A stretch of 58,723 nucleotides of DNA from Chitinophaga pinensis (lineage in GTDB: Bacteria; Bacteroidota; Bacteroidia; Chitinophagales; Chitinophagaceae): assembly GCF_007896845.1 (NCBI RefSeq), contig NZ_VOHS01000036.1:1-58723 (forward strand). Direction: 5' to 3'. Position 1 is the first letter of the stretch. Each line of letters begins with the position of its first letter. Below are positions 40,736 to 49,679 of this stretch, in pieces. The translations under genes were made by a program, and so were the position numbers. Below the pieces are notes generated by a model. That model was not told where the DNA came from and searched no databases. It worked only from the letters and a program-made list of their open reading frames with translations.

Positions 40736-41260
40736 TCAATTATATCTTTTCCCCGTCAGGGTCCGGGTGTCAATATCGTACGTAAAAGGGACGAATTCGT
40801 CTTCATAAGGGGCATCGAATGAGATCGCCTGTCCGGTTATGATATGCCCATTGACAGCCACATCCACGAATTTCCAATAGGAAATACGGCCTGTTTCCCA
40901 ATAGGAGCCATCAGGGTCCATAATGCTGAAACGACTCGTGCCTTGTAAGATAATACGGCCGTCTTCCAATGGAAAGGCGCCGTCATAATACTCCCCAAAG
41001 ATCTTGATGGGAGATGTGTTATCCGGATGCATGATATAACAGGTCCCGCCTGCAATAACGAGTACATTCTCTGAATCTCTGAGCGGCAGTACCGTATTAA
41101 ACCGGGAGGATCCCGGAGCAAAATTCCCTACCCAGTCGGTTCCGTCCGATTTGAAGAAACGCACGGGAAAACCTGCTGAATAGTAAGGAGTGCCGCTTCG
41201 GGCGATAGCGACTGGCATAGGTCCATATGGTGGCAGGTATTCGAGTATTTCGTAGCGCAT
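40736..41260 (-). CDS. Unknown protein, paralog B (pair with 35181-35702)
   Basis: A 174-residue protein without leader, clearly homologous to paralog A across its full length (MRYEILEYLPPYGPMPVAI, FFKSDGTDWVGNFAPG, VLVIAGGTCYIMHPD, LEDGRIILQ). It differs by a short insertion near 20-23 and a diverged C-terminal third. Function is unknown. It is upstream of, and same strand as, the XRE-mod-res operon, and downstream of msrA with a terminator between. The arrangement suggests that the restriction operon landed between two tandem copies, or that one copy moved with the operon. Confidence 0.6.
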   Translation of the reverse strand: MRYEILEYLPPYGPMPVAIARSGTPYYSAGFPVRFFKSDGTDWVGNFAPGSSRFNTVLPLRDSENVLVIAGGTCYIMHPDNTSPIKIFGEYYDGAFPLEDGRIILQGTSRFSIMDPDGSYWETGRISYWKFVDVAVNGHIITGQAISFDAPYEDEFVPFTYDIDTRTLTGKRYN

Positions 41261-41274
41261 AAAGTAACAGCAAT

Positions 41275-41314
41275 AAAAAAGCCTGTACAGCGTCGTAATA
41301 ACACCATACAGGCT
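41275..41314 (-). terminator. Terminator of msrA
   Basis: AGCCTGTA (41280-41287) and TACAGGCT (41307-41314), A run at 41275-41280 giving the minus-strand U tract. It lies 22 bases past the msrA stop. Confidence 0.75.
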
Positions 41315-41335
41315 CTAATGTATATAAAAGTCAGG

Positions 41336-41842
41336 TTATTTACCTTCTGAAGTCGCTAATTGCCATTCCGGACGGATAAAGTGACAGGTGTATCCAAAAG
41401 GATGTTTCTGCAGGTAGTCCTGATGTTCTTCTTCTGCATCCCAGAAATCGGAGGCAGGCACTACTTCTGTCACGATAGGATTTTTATAAATACCGGCAGC
41501 ATTCAGTTCTTTGATCAGCTCGAGTGCTGTCTGCTGTTGCGCTTCATCCAGATAAAAGATAGCGGAACGGTAAGAGGTACCGATATCATTACCCTGCCTG
41601 TTGCGTGTGGTCGGGTCGTGAATCTGGAAGAAGAATTCCAGCAATTTACGGTATGAAAGCAGATTAGGATCAAACTCAATTTTGATGCCTTCCGCATGAC
41701 TACCATGGTTACGGTATGTTGCGTTGGGTACCTCTCCTCCCGTATAACCTACTACAGTTTTGCTTACTCCGGGCAGTGCACGGATGAGCTCTTCTACACC
41801 CCAAAAACAACCACCGGCGAGTATTGCAGTTTGTATTGACAT
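41336..41842 (-). CDS. msrA: Peptide methionine sulfoxide reductase MsrA
   Basis: A 168-residue enzyme reducing methionine-S-sulfoxide in proteins. The catalytic motif GGCFWG has Cys12; GYTGG (about 33-37), the NHGSHAEGI block, FFQIHDPTTRNRQGNDIGTSYRSAI and the EEEHQDYLQKHPFGYTCH block near the end are all standard. No signal peptide, so cytosolic. The start at 41842 gives the normal beginning; nine extra residues upstream are possible. The Cys in GYTCHF could be the resolving residue. It forms its own short unit upstream of the R-M island. Confidence 0.95.
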   Translation of the reverse strand: MSIQTAILAGGCFWGVEELIRALPGVSKTVVGYTGGEVPNATYRNHGSHAEGIKIEFDPNLLSYRKLLEFFFQIHDPTTRNRQGNDIGTSYRSAIFYLDEAQQQTALELIKELNAAGIYKNPIVTEVVPASDFWDAEEEHQDYLQKHPFGYTCHFIRPEWQLATSEGK

Positions 41843-41945
41843 ATAATCTATTTTGGCTGTTAAGCGCATCTTTTGTGCCAGATAGCACTAGCCGTCATTT
41901 TAGCAGAAACGGATGCAGTAAAGGGCTGTTTTGTCAGGAAATCCC

Positions 41946-42734
41946 CTATAACAGCTCAATCGCCTCAGCGATCCGGCAGGCCTCTATAGAATTCTTTACA
42001 TGTAGTTTCTCAAGGATATTCTGGCGATGCCGGCTGACGGTATTCACGCTGATCGACAGTTGTGTGGCTATTTCCTTACTGCTTTTACCATTTCTGATCA
42101 GCTGTAACAGCTGTTTTTCCCGGAAAGAAAGGATCGTGCTGAAACGTTTGTTATCTGTAGTGATCACCTGTCCAGTACCGGTATTCACGATCATTCCCTG
42201 ATATTGGTCAGAAAGCTGCGGATTGCCGGCAAAGTTGTACAGACACAAGGCAAGGTTAATACTACCATTGCTATTACTATGCAGATAGAACATCCGATGC
42301 TGAACAGCCACGTACTCTCCATTCGCATCCTGCATCTGCAGATAACTGTTCACCTGATAATCACAGCGCTCCGTGACCGGCACACCCCCGACCAGATGAA
42401 AGAATTTCAGTTCGAGTAAATGCTTTTCCAGCAGATGATCCGGCTTTATCCTGTTAAAGATCTCGCCTTCCCAGATGGAATCGATCTCTTTCATCACAGG
42501 ACTCGCAGCAATGCCCAAAGCAGGTGCTATTTTGCCGGTATATATGTAACTTTTATTGTTCTGCAGATCGCTTAAAACGCTGATGGCATTTTCAACGCGG
42601 GCATACATAGCAGCAATCGACTGGCAATATGCCAGCGCAGCTGCGGTATCCTGACCGGCAAAATTCTGTTGCAGCAGATTGGTATTGAGTTTCTCTAGTA
42701 CATTCATCTCTAAAGTATGGTTATTTTTAACCAT
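41946..42734 (-). CDS. LuxR-type transcriptional regulator
   Basis: A 262-residue protein. The N-terminal 190 residues form an unassigned, likely PAS-like sensing part (YLQMQDANGEYVAVQHRMFYL, NGSINLALCLYNFAG). The C-terminal 60 form a LuxR/GerE helix-turn-helix: LSFREKQLLQLIRNGKSSKE, IATQLSISVNTVSRHR and QNILEKLHVKNSIEA. No receiver Asp is present, so it is ligand-controlled rather than phosphorylated. Divergent from the DUF1349 gene; the plus-strand promoter lies over its start codon, so the two could be cross-regulated. ATG at 42707 is an alternative start. Confidence 0.85.
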   Translation of the reverse strand: MVKNNHTLEMNVLEKLNTNLLQQNFAGQDTAAALAYCQSIAAMYARVENAISVLSDLQNNKSYIYTGKIAPALGIAASPVMKEIDSIWEGEIFNRIKPDHLLEKHLLELKFFHLVGGVPVTERCDYQVNSYLQMQDANGEYVAVQHRMFYLHSNSNGSINLALCLYNFAGNPQLSDQYQGMIVNTGTGQVITTDNKRFSTILSFREKQLLQLIRNGKSSKEIATQLSISVNTVSRHRQNILEKLHVKNSIEACRIAEAIELL

Positions 42735-42764
42735 TGTGCGGTATCTGGCGGGACTCTACCTTTG
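42733..42764 (+). promoter_or_regulatory. Promoter of the DUF1349 gene
   Basis: ATTG at 42733-42736 and TACCTTTG at 42757-42764, spaced by 20, fit the Bacteroidota consensus. The left box overlaps the start codon of the LuxR-type gene on the other strand. Confidence 0.55.
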
Positions 42765-42821
42765 TAAAGGTAACTATTAAACATGGTTATTTGTCTTTCA
42801 AAAACTTATAATATCTAATAA

Positions 42822-43472
42822 ATGAAGAGAATTATTTTAGGGCTGCTCATGATCACCGGTATGCAGGCCGCTTCCGCGCAAACGCTTGAGAAAATGCAAT
42901 GGTATAACGAACCTGCTGAATGGAAGATCAATAATAAAACATTTACCATGTTTGTTACTCCTCAGACAGATTACTGGCGTATTTCTCACTACGGTTTTAC
43001 GGTGGATGATGCGCCTTTCTATTACACAACCTATGGTGGTGAGTTTGAAGTGAAAGTAAAACTGACAGGTAATTACAAAGCAAGATTTGACCAGATGGGA
43101 CTGATGATCAGAACGGATCACCAGAACTATATCAAGAGCGGTGTGGAATTCGTAGATGGTAAACTCAATGTCAGCACCGTTGTAACACACACCACAAGTG
43201 ACTGGAGCGTGACGCCGCTCGATAAAGTACCCCCTTTCATCTGGATCAAAGCAATCAGAAAACTGGATGCCGTTGAGTTCTACTATTCATTTGATGATAA
43301 GAACTATATCATGACACGTAATGCGCCTTTACAGGATAACCATCCGGTGATGGTGGGACTGATGGCTGCCTCTCCCGACGGACAAGGATTCGAAGCTAAA
43401 TTTGAAGAATTTACCGTGAAACATCTTCCTGATCAGCGTCGTGTGATCTGGCTGAAAAATCATGCAGAATAA
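42822..43472 (+). CDS. Exported DUF1349 (concanavalin-like) protein
   Basis: A 216-residue protein with a signal peptide (MKRIILGLLMITGMQAASAQ). The mature part matches DUF1349: WYNEPAEWKI, TDYWRISHYGF, FEVKVKLTGNYKARFDQMGLMIR, NYIKSGVEFVDG and VMVGLMAASPDGQGFEAKFEEF. The fold is a concanavalin-type jelly roll; relatives bind or act on sugars. It is a single gene with its own promoter and strong terminator, next to a divergent LuxR-type regulator. Confidence 0.85.
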   Translation: MKRIILGLLMITGMQAASAQTLEKMQWYNEPAEWKINNKTFTMFVTPQTDYWRISHYGFTVDDAPFYYTTYGGEFEVKVKLTGNYKARFDQMGLMIRTDHQNYIKSGVEFVDGKLNVSTVVTHTTSDWSVTPLDKVPPFIWIKAIRKLDAVEFYYSFDDKNYIMTRNAPLQDNHPVMVGLMAASPDGQGFEAKFEEFTVKHLPDQRRVIWLKNHAE

Positions 43473-43501
43473 TAAGGCATCAGCTACTCAGTATAATGAG
43501 T

Positions 43502-43541
43502 AAATAAGCCGTCCGCGGAAAGCAGGACGGCTTATTTTTTT
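43502..43541 (+). terminator. Rho-independent terminator (both strands)
   Basis: AAATAAGCCGTCC (43502-43514) and GGACGGCTTATTT (43525-43537), a perfect 13-bp stem followed by T. It sits between the DUF1349 gene and the convergent small exported gene and can serve both. Confidence 0.85.
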
Positions 43542-43552
43542 CTCAATTCCTT

Positions 43553-43843
43553 TTAGGGATGCGTGTATAACTGATATACCAGCGTGCCGGAAGGAGGTAC
43601 TCCAAACCCGCCATCAGTATATCCTAACGCTACCAATGTGCCATTTACCGGATTGGTATCGGCATCACTCACAATCTCAGCGTTCGCCAGTGTACTCCAG
43701 GCTACAAACTGACCGGAAGGTGTGTACCAGGCATAGTTCACGATGGCAGGTTGTACTTTCTGCTCCTGCGTTGGTGAAAATGAACTGAACAGCAATAACA
43801 TCGCAAAAAGCGGCAGTGAAAGAAGGGCTTTCAAGTTTTTCAT
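43553..43843 (-). CDS. Small exported protein of unknown function
   Basis: A 96-residue protein with a clear signal peptide (MKNLKALLSLPLFAMLLLFSS). The mature part is short: TQEQKVQPAIVNYAWYTP, FVAWSTLANAE, then VNGTLVALGYTDGGFGVPP and end QLYTHP. Its Gly- and Thr-rich, Tyr-dotted pattern recalls the small exported proteins at 2377, but no homology is evident. Unknown role. Confidence 0.6.
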   Translation of the reverse strand: MKNLKALLSLPLFAMLLLFSSFSPTQEQKVQPAIVNYAWYTPSGQFVAWSTLANAEIVSDADTNPVNGTLVALGYTDGGFGVPPSGTLVYQLYTHP

Positions 43844-44106
43844 GTGTAGTCATATTAACGATTAACAAATAGGGGGTATATCCTTTTAAAGATAACAAAC
43901 AATTGATAGAAATACACTGCTTTTTATCCGCTTACTCAGCCATTAAAACATTGTCTGTCCTAAACGTTTAATAGTCATTCATATCTATTAACATGCTCTT
44001 AGCATTTTTTGCAGTACCTTAATGTGCAAGGGACTAATAACCTATGTGGAAATCAAGGCAATGACTATAAGGGTCATTATATGTGCTGTAGCCCCCGGAG
44101 AATCAA

Positions 44107-46974
44107 TTGAAACTTAAACAATACACTTCCTGTACCGCTGTGAAAGCCATTCTGAAATATCTGCTGATCATATGGCTGATTGTGTGGTGTGTGTCTGTAA
44201 AGGCACAGCAGAAGGACTCATTGTCCGTTGGAAGTATATCAGGGGTTACCTTTGATTCTACGCACAATTATGTACTCAAGAATACGAGTATATCGGTCTA
44301 TAACGCCAGCAATGAACTGCTTACATTTAGTCTCAGTAATACACAAGGCGAATTTTCGCTGCCAAAGCTACCACTCAGACAAAAACTGAAACTGGTCATC
44401 TCCTACCTCGGCTATGCGACATGGACCAAAACACTGCAGCTGGAAGCTGATAAGCCCTTAACCGATCTGCATTACATCAACCTGCTACCGGAAAATACAG
44501 CCCTGAATGAAGTGGTCGTCACCGCCCCTCCGCCTGTACGCATGAATGGAGATACGCTCGAGTTCAATGCAGACGCTTTCGCACTGGATAAAAACGCCGT
44601 CGCAGAAGAACTGCTGATCCGCCTGCCCGGTGTTGTATTGTGGTCAGACGGCTCGATTACAGTCAATGGAAAGACCGTATCACGGGTACTGGTGGATGGC
44701 AAGCCGTTTTTCGGAAATGAGGCTGCTATAGCCACGCAAAACATCCCTAAAAACGCAATCGGGAAGATACAGGTCTATCAGAAGACGAAGAAAGACGAAC
44801 AGGCCAGTCCCCATGATTCCATTCCTGAAATAAACATCCAGCTGAAAGAGGACAAGCACGAGGGACATTTTGGCGAACTCTCCGCCGGATATGGCTCCCG
44901 CAGGACCTATGAAAGCAATATGAATATGAACTTCTTTTCTCCCCGCACACAATGGGGACTGTTCGGTATCGCCAATAATGTGAATAAAACTGCCGGCGGT
45001 ATTACCGACCTGCTACTGAATACCGCATTCAGAAGCCTGAAAGGAGATATCGATAACCAGCCGGATTTCGGTAAAGGCGGATTGAACCAGTCGCTCGGTG
45101 CCGGTGTATTCTATCATCACGACTTTAAACATGATGGGCGTGGACCAGCCTATCTGCCCTCTGAAGTAGGCGCCGATTATTTTCTCAAAAGAGACAGGAA
45201 TAATCATCTTACAGATATCAGTAGTCTGACTACTTTGGGTACCGACAGCGCAATCATCCAGAAAAGTAAGGTTACCGTCAAGGATAATCAGATCAACCAT
45301 CAGTTGAATATCCACCAGATAGAATTACGTACCGGAAAGAATATAGAACTGGCAGTAAAACCTTCACTGGCCTACACCACCTATGACAATGTCACCAGTA
45401 GTCATGCCAGCAGCCTGTCTACTAAAACAGGCTTACAGAGTGTCAGCAGCGTGGAATCAGAAAGTCATGCCCGCAATACGCATCTGGGTATCAATGCACG
45501 GTATTCGCACGATCTCAGTAATAATACATCCTTGTCGATGGCTTATTCCATCGATTATAACCGTGACGAAAATAACAGATATAGTAAATCCATTTTTACC
45601 TCTTTTGCCGATGCCGGTGATAACCAATACGTAGAACGGAAAGCCCTCAATACAAGAGCTGATGTGATACACCGTATGGATGCAGCATGGATTAAACTGG
45701 CCCCACTCCTGTTTGGGCGAGACAATTTTCTGTCTACCATCCACATCGATGTGGAGAATGGATTGGAATATAGCTCACAATCGGCTGATAATGTCGCGTT
45801 GGACAATGACACTACAGCAAAGCATTTCATATCCGATCCCTATCTGACCTATCACAGCAGATATAGGGTGATCAATGAGAATCCCGCTGTCAAACTGTCC
45901 CGGACTTTCGAACGTACGCTGGAAGATAAGTATACGAAATCCCTTTCTGTTTACCTGAATCTGCAGCAGCAGATCTACATACAGCAGAACACCTCTTCTC
46001 ATACCTTCCGGCAATTTGATAGAAACTACCACCGTTTTGTTCCTTCTGTCAGTTTATCATATGAAAATGATCAGCTGAACCGCTTCAGTAATAGTTATCA
46101 TCTGGGCTTTAAACGCTCATTCGAATATGCGACTGTAGATATGTTATATCCTATTGTAGATAGTACCAATTTCTACTACCTGATGGAAGGTAATCCGGAT
46201 CTGACGCCTGCTGAAACAAGAGAGTTCAATTTCCGCTATAATCACAACAGCAGTAGCATTGAGTACGGACTCGTAGTGACCGCCACTACAACAGACAATT
46301 TCTTTGCAGGCAGTTCCTATATCAATGAAAATGGTACGACCATTACCAAAATTATTAATCTGGATGGCCGGCGTAACATTGAATTGCGGGGAGAAGTACA
46401 AAAGCCCCTGCGGCTCAGGAATGGCGATCAGTTGCAGATAGCAGAGGTACTTTCCTTTGCAAGGTCACGTAATCCGAATTACCTTGTCAGGAATGATGAA
46501 CAACAGGATGTGATGAACATTTCATACGGGAGTCAGCTGAGGAATAAAATTACCGTGTATTTCATCCATCTGGATAGGCTGGCATTAAACCTTTCTCAAA
46601 ACGCCCGTTATTACCTGTCCAAACAGCGTGGCTTCAATGATGCCCGTGTCAGCTCTTATGAGTACAATACCTCACTGAGCGTTGGTTATACACCCACCAG
46701 AAGATTTACCATCAGCAGTAATATTACCAGCAATTCAGTGGTATCGTCTGCTGCGGACCCCGTTACTTTCACCATCTGGAACCTGAGTGCTGCCTACCGG
46801 CTGCTTCCGGGTAATAATCTGGAGCTGAAATTTTCTGCACTGGATCTGCTGGGGCAGAACAGGAGTATCAATAACTATGGCAACAACTATGTATTGACAC
46901 AGGAATCCCACAATGTGCTAAGACAGTATTTTATGCTGACCCTTACTTATTTTCCACGGAAGTTCGGGAGCTGA
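44107..46974 (+). CDS. Outer-membrane TonB-type beta-barrel protein, TTG start
   Basis: A 955-residue intact protein. Leader with hydrophobic core (ILKYLLIIWLIVWCVSVKAQQ) at about 15-36; carboxypeptidase-regulatory-like domain 45-130 (SVYNASNELLTFSLSNTQGE); a TonB-plug-like part 135-240 (NEVVVTAPPPVRMNGDTLEF, LPGVVLWSDGSITVNGKTVSRVLVDGKPFFG); then a long barrel. This matches the outer-membrane beta-barrel family with a plug but without a classical TonB box that I can see. The frame opens with TTG at 44107; GGAG lies at 44097-44100, seven bases ahead, supporting it; the first in-frame ATG is far inside. The 3' end overlaps the sirtuin gene by 32 bases. Confidence 0.85.
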   Translation: MKLKQYTSCTAVKAILKYLLIIWLIVWCVSVKAQQKDSLSVGSISGVTFDSTHNYVLKNTSISVYNASNELLTFSLSNTQGEFSLPKLPLRQKLKLVISYLGYATWTKTLQLEADKPLTDLHYINLLPENTALNEVVVTAPPPVRMNGDTLEFNADAFALDKNAVAEELLIRLPGVVLWSDGSITVNGKTVSRVLVDGKPFFGNEAAIATQNIPKNAIGKIQVYQKTKKDEQASPHDSIPEINIQLKEDKHEGHFGELSAGYGSRRTYESNMNMNFFSPRTQWGLFGIANNVNKTAGGITDLLLNTAFRSLKGDIDNQPDFGKGGLNQSLGAGVFYHHDFKHDGRGPAYLPSEVGADYFLKRDRNNHLTDISSLTTLGTDSAIIQKSKVTVKDNQINHQLNIHQIELRTGKNIELAVKPSLAYTTYDNVTSSHASSLSTKTGLQSVSSVESESHARNTHLGINARYSHDLSNNTSLSMAYSIDYNRDENNRYSKSIFTSFADAGDNQYVERKALNTRADVIHRMDAAWIKLAPLLFGRDNFLSTIHIDVENGLEYSSQSADNVALDNDTTAKHFISDPYLTYHSRYRVINENPAVKLSRTFERTLEDKYTKSLSVYLNLQQQIYIQQNTSSHTFRQFDRNYHRFVPSVSLSYENDQLNRFSNSYHLGFKRSFEYATVDMLYPIVDSTNFYYLMEGNPDLTPAETREFNFRYNHNSSSIEYGLVVTATTTDNFFAGSSYINENGTTITKIINLDGRRNIELRGEVQKPLRLRNGDQLQIAEVLSFARSRNPNYLVRNDEQQDVMNISYGSQLRNKITVYFIHLDRLALNLSQNARYYLSKQRGFNDARVSSYEYNTSLSVGYTPTRRFTISSNITSNSVVSSAADPVTFTIWNLSAAYRLLPGNNLELKFSALDLLGQNRSINNYGNNYVLTQESHNVLRQYFMLTLTYFPRKFGS

Positions 46975-47788
46975 AAAACTCCACAAACTCAGGTAATATA
47001 TCGCTGCTGCTGCCCTTCAACACATATCCGTTCTTCTTCTCTCTTGCGATCTCTGAAAAGTAATTACTGTTGGGGTTGATGTCTATGATCATGCCCTGTC
47101 TGCTTAGTACCGTTTCTACTATTCTTCTGGGCAGGTTCGTAGCGCCGGAGGTACCTACGATCAGGAGTAAACCGGTCTCTTTTGCCGTACGGAGAGAACT
47201 GTCCAGTTTATAGTGCTTTTCATCATAGTATTCGTCAAACCATAATACATGCGGACGCAGATAATTGCCACATTTAGGGCATTTCAGCAAGTCCATGTCA
47301 TCATCTGTCAGTTCCTGTCCCTTTTCAAAATGGATGTCAGGAAAAGGGTAAAAATCCTTGCTACACTCATCTCCACAGCGTGATTTATCCAGTGTGCCAT
47401 GGATAAAATAAGTCTTTTCCGGCGCAGATAGCGCCCTGGTATGCAGGCCATCCACATTCTGGGTGATCAATTGAAAACGGTCGCCAAAAATGTCTTCCAG
47501 CTGTTTAATAGCAAAGTGTCCTGCGTTGGGTTCGGCTTTGGAACAAAGCGTCTTGCGGTAAAGGAACCATTTCCATACTTCCATGGGTTTACGCCAGAAC
47601 ATTTCATAGGTACCCATTTCCTGTGGGGTATAATTTTCGGAGCCTACCGTCCAGAAACCATCTTTATCCCGGAAAGTGGGAATACCGCTATCCGCCGAAA
47701 GACCGGCTCCTGTTAATACGGTCAGTTTTCTTGATGCAGACTGGAAGCGGGCAAGGAGCTCCTGTAAGGTTGGGTCTAAATATGTCAT
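46943..47788 (-). CDS. SIR2-family NAD-dependent protein deacylase
   Basis: A 281-residue sirtuin. GAGLSADSGIPTFR (27-40) and TQNVDGLH (109-116) make the NAD pocket; His130 in FIHG is the catalytic base; zinc ligands are Cys138/Cys142 (RCGDEC) and Cys170/Cys173 (CPKC); VLWFDE (181-186) and GTSGAT complete the signature. It removes acetyl or longer acyl groups from lysines using NAD. Full length with all motifs. Start at 47788 (MTYLDPTL) is preferred; 47812 is possible. Its end overlaps the outer-membrane gene on the other strand by 32 bases. Confidence 0.92.
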   Translation of the reverse strand: MTYLDPTLQELLARFQSASRKLTVLTGAGLSADSGIPTFRDKDGFWTVGSENYTPQEMGTYEMFWRKPMEVWKWFLYRKTLCSKAEPNAGHFAIKQLEDIFGDRFQLITQNVDGLHTRALSAPEKTYFIHGTLDKSRCGDECSKDFYPFPDIHFEKGQELTDDDMDLLKCPKCGNYLRPHVLWFDEYYDEKHYKLDSSLRTAKETGLLLIVGTSGATNLPRRIVETVLSRQGMIIDINPNSNYFSEIAREKKNGYVLKGSSSDILPEFVEFFSSRTSVENK

Positions 47789-47943
47789 CGTTTTCGGGCT
47801 AAAAATGCGCAATCAATAAGGAAAGGTAGGATAAATATTTCTTTTGTTTAATCTTCATCAGGAAGATGTACCCCTCTGAGAAGATACAGTAACTTATTAA
47901 AAAGGCCACGAACTCACAAAAATCTTTTTTAAGTTGGATAATC

Positions 47944-48762
47944 CTATATTAAAGCAGATGGCGGGCGCCCTGTGATCAGTCTGGCGTCTTTTGCAAAGTG
48001 TGAAAAATCGGTATAGCCATAGTCCTCACAATAGAATTGATAGCCTTCTTTTTTATACGCCTTTAACGCATTTTTAAAACGGATGATCTGCTGACTATAT
48101 TTAGGCGTGAAACCCACATATTGCAGGAAATCCCTTCTTGCAGAAGAGTAGCTGATCCAGTTGTTTTTGCAGATGGTTTCAATTTCTTTTTCTCCTTTGA
48201 ATTGCAATGTATGAAACGAACGCATGATACGGTGTAGTCTTTCCACTTTGTATAAATGCGGAAGGTCGTGTATTCTTTGAAGTAAGCTATGTTGGAACAG
48301 CTGTATACGTGTCTCAAAATTACAGGCCGATTGTATCTGTTCTTCCAGCTGATTGTCTTTCCACAGATAGCTGAACTCCGCCTGCGTATTCTCAAAGAAA
48401 CCTGCAGCCTCTCTGAATAACAGGGGTGAGATACCGGATCTTAATTTTACAAAGAAAGTATGCATACCGCCACAGTAAGCACCGGTATATAATGTGGATA
48501 TCTGCCCGAGAAGCGCTGCCTGTTGATGAATAATGGGCGTATCAGTGCCATCTTTGACGGAAGTCCATGGGTGACAGTTAATATTGAAAGCAATTAAAGT
48601 GTTGACAGATGGAAGTCCGTTGATATAGAAAGTAGTCGCCTGCGGAGCCAGTTGAATTTCAAAATAATAATCAACATACGTCCTGAAAATTCCTTCAGGG
48701 TATGCAATTTTGAAAAAGTGTTGCTGTGCATCTTCTGTCAATAACTGTCCTTGCTGCGACAT
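47944..48762 (-). CDS. AraC-family regulator, DUF6597-type N-terminus
   Basis: A 272-residue protein. The N-terminal half (residues 10-140) is a cupin-like sensor with FKIAYPEGIFRTYVDYYFEI, typical of the DUF6597 group. The C-terminal 100 form the AraC double helix-turn-helix: SYSSARRDFLQYVGFTPKYS and YGYTDFSHFAKDARLITGRPPS. It lies 4 bases after the unknown 303-residue gene, which itself is 1 base after a GNAT gene, so the three form one operon in which the regulator is last. Confidence 0.85.
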   Translation of the reverse strand: MSQQGQLLTEDAQQHFFKIAYPEGIFRTYVDYYFEIQLAPQATTFYINGLPSVNTLIAFNINCHPWTSVKDGTDTPIIHQQAALLGQISTLYTGAYCGGMHTFFVKLRSGISPLLFREAAGFFENTQAEFSYLWKDNQLEEQIQSACNFETRIQLFQHSLLQRIHDLPHLYKVERLHRIMRSFHTLQFKGEKEIETICKNNWISYSSARRDFLQYVGFTPKYSQQIIRFKNALKAYKKEGYQFYCEDYGYTDFSHFAKDARLITGRPPSALI

Positions 48763-48766
48763 GATA

Positions 48767-49678
48767 CTATTGTAATTTACTGAGATATTCTGTACCTAAT
48801 CCGGATATGAAATAGCGTGCTTTTTTATTTTCCAGCAGTTGTTGTGTCCAGTTGACAAACCCGCCGTCTGCAATGGCTATTTCCATTCCCTGATGATCAA
48901 TGATCGCTTTGTACTGTATGCCCTGATAGTAGGCATTGGGTGAAGCATCTTTGTCTATCGTTACCGGGAATTGTGCGCGGGTGGCTTCCGTTATTGCAGA
49001 CAGCAGGTGTTCCTGCTGTGGATAACCTGTTCTGGGTTGTAATTTAAAATAACTGACGGCCACGCCAAATACCTCCCGCAGCACGCGCTGTATTGCATGG
49101 AAATGATCGATAACAGCATTTATTTCAAAGGCATAACTACCGGTATCCATACCCGCGCTTACACAACATGCAATGGCGAAATGCGGACTATATCCCTTTA
49201 TCTCCACAGGAGGTGTACGCACATGTCTGTGGGTTGTACAGTATTTGACCGTCTGCTGGTCCGGGTGTTGTTTTTGCTGACTGGCAATGTGGATAGCCAT
49301 CGCATTAGTCGCATCAGATAACACTTCGGTGCCTCTGGTGGCACTGATGATCTTTTTCTGGTTCACCGTACCCAATACCGCCGATGTACCCAATAATGAT
49401 ACGGGAGATAGTGCTATGGGCGCAAATGCAAGTTCTTTCAGTACATGCAGTGCGTGAAGTTCCTGACTGCGCAGTTGCAGGACATCTGCCTCTGCCGGTT
49501 GAACGAAACGGTTGGTACTGTACTGACGCAAGAGATCTGCTGGCTTCATCTGTGCCGTTTTCCGCTGAAAGACTTCCAGTAAGAGAGAGTTCAGTTCAGA
49601 ACCTGTCAGCTGATCTGCCAGTAGCTGTACCAGATCGACGCCTGCTTTCTGCGTTATTTTATCCAGAATTGCCTGCAT
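48767..49678 (-). CDS. Unknown protein with class-II-synthetase-like stretches
   Basis: A 303-residue soluble protein. Residues about 90-140 read APIALSPVSLLGTSAVLGT, then SATRGTEVLSDATNAMA. The Arg-Gly-Thr-Glu stretch and the Leu-rich set before it recall the aminoacyl-tRNA-synthetase class II core, but no amino-acid-activation motif 3 is clear. A CTTHRHVR block near 150 and VSYFKLQPRTGYP near 225 are notable. I give no firm function. It sits between a GNAT gene (one base upstream) and an AraC regulator (4 bases downstream) and is thus part of a three-gene operon. Confidence 0.45.
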   Translation of the reverse strand: MQAILDKITQKAGVDLVQLLADQLTGSELNSLLLEVFQRKTAQMKPADLLRQYSTNRFVQPAEADVLQLRSQELHALHVLKELAFAPIALSPVSLLGTSAVLGTVNQKKIISATRGTEVLSDATNAMAIHIASQQKQHPDQQTVKYCTTHRHVRTPPVEIKGYSPHFAIACCVSAGMDTGSYAFEINAVIDHFHAIQRVLREVFGVAVSYFKLQPRTGYPQQEHLLSAITEATRAQFPVTIDKDASPNAYYQGIQYKAIIDHQGMEIAIADGGFVNWTQQLLENKKARYFISGLGTEYLSKLQ

Positions 49679-49679
49679 G

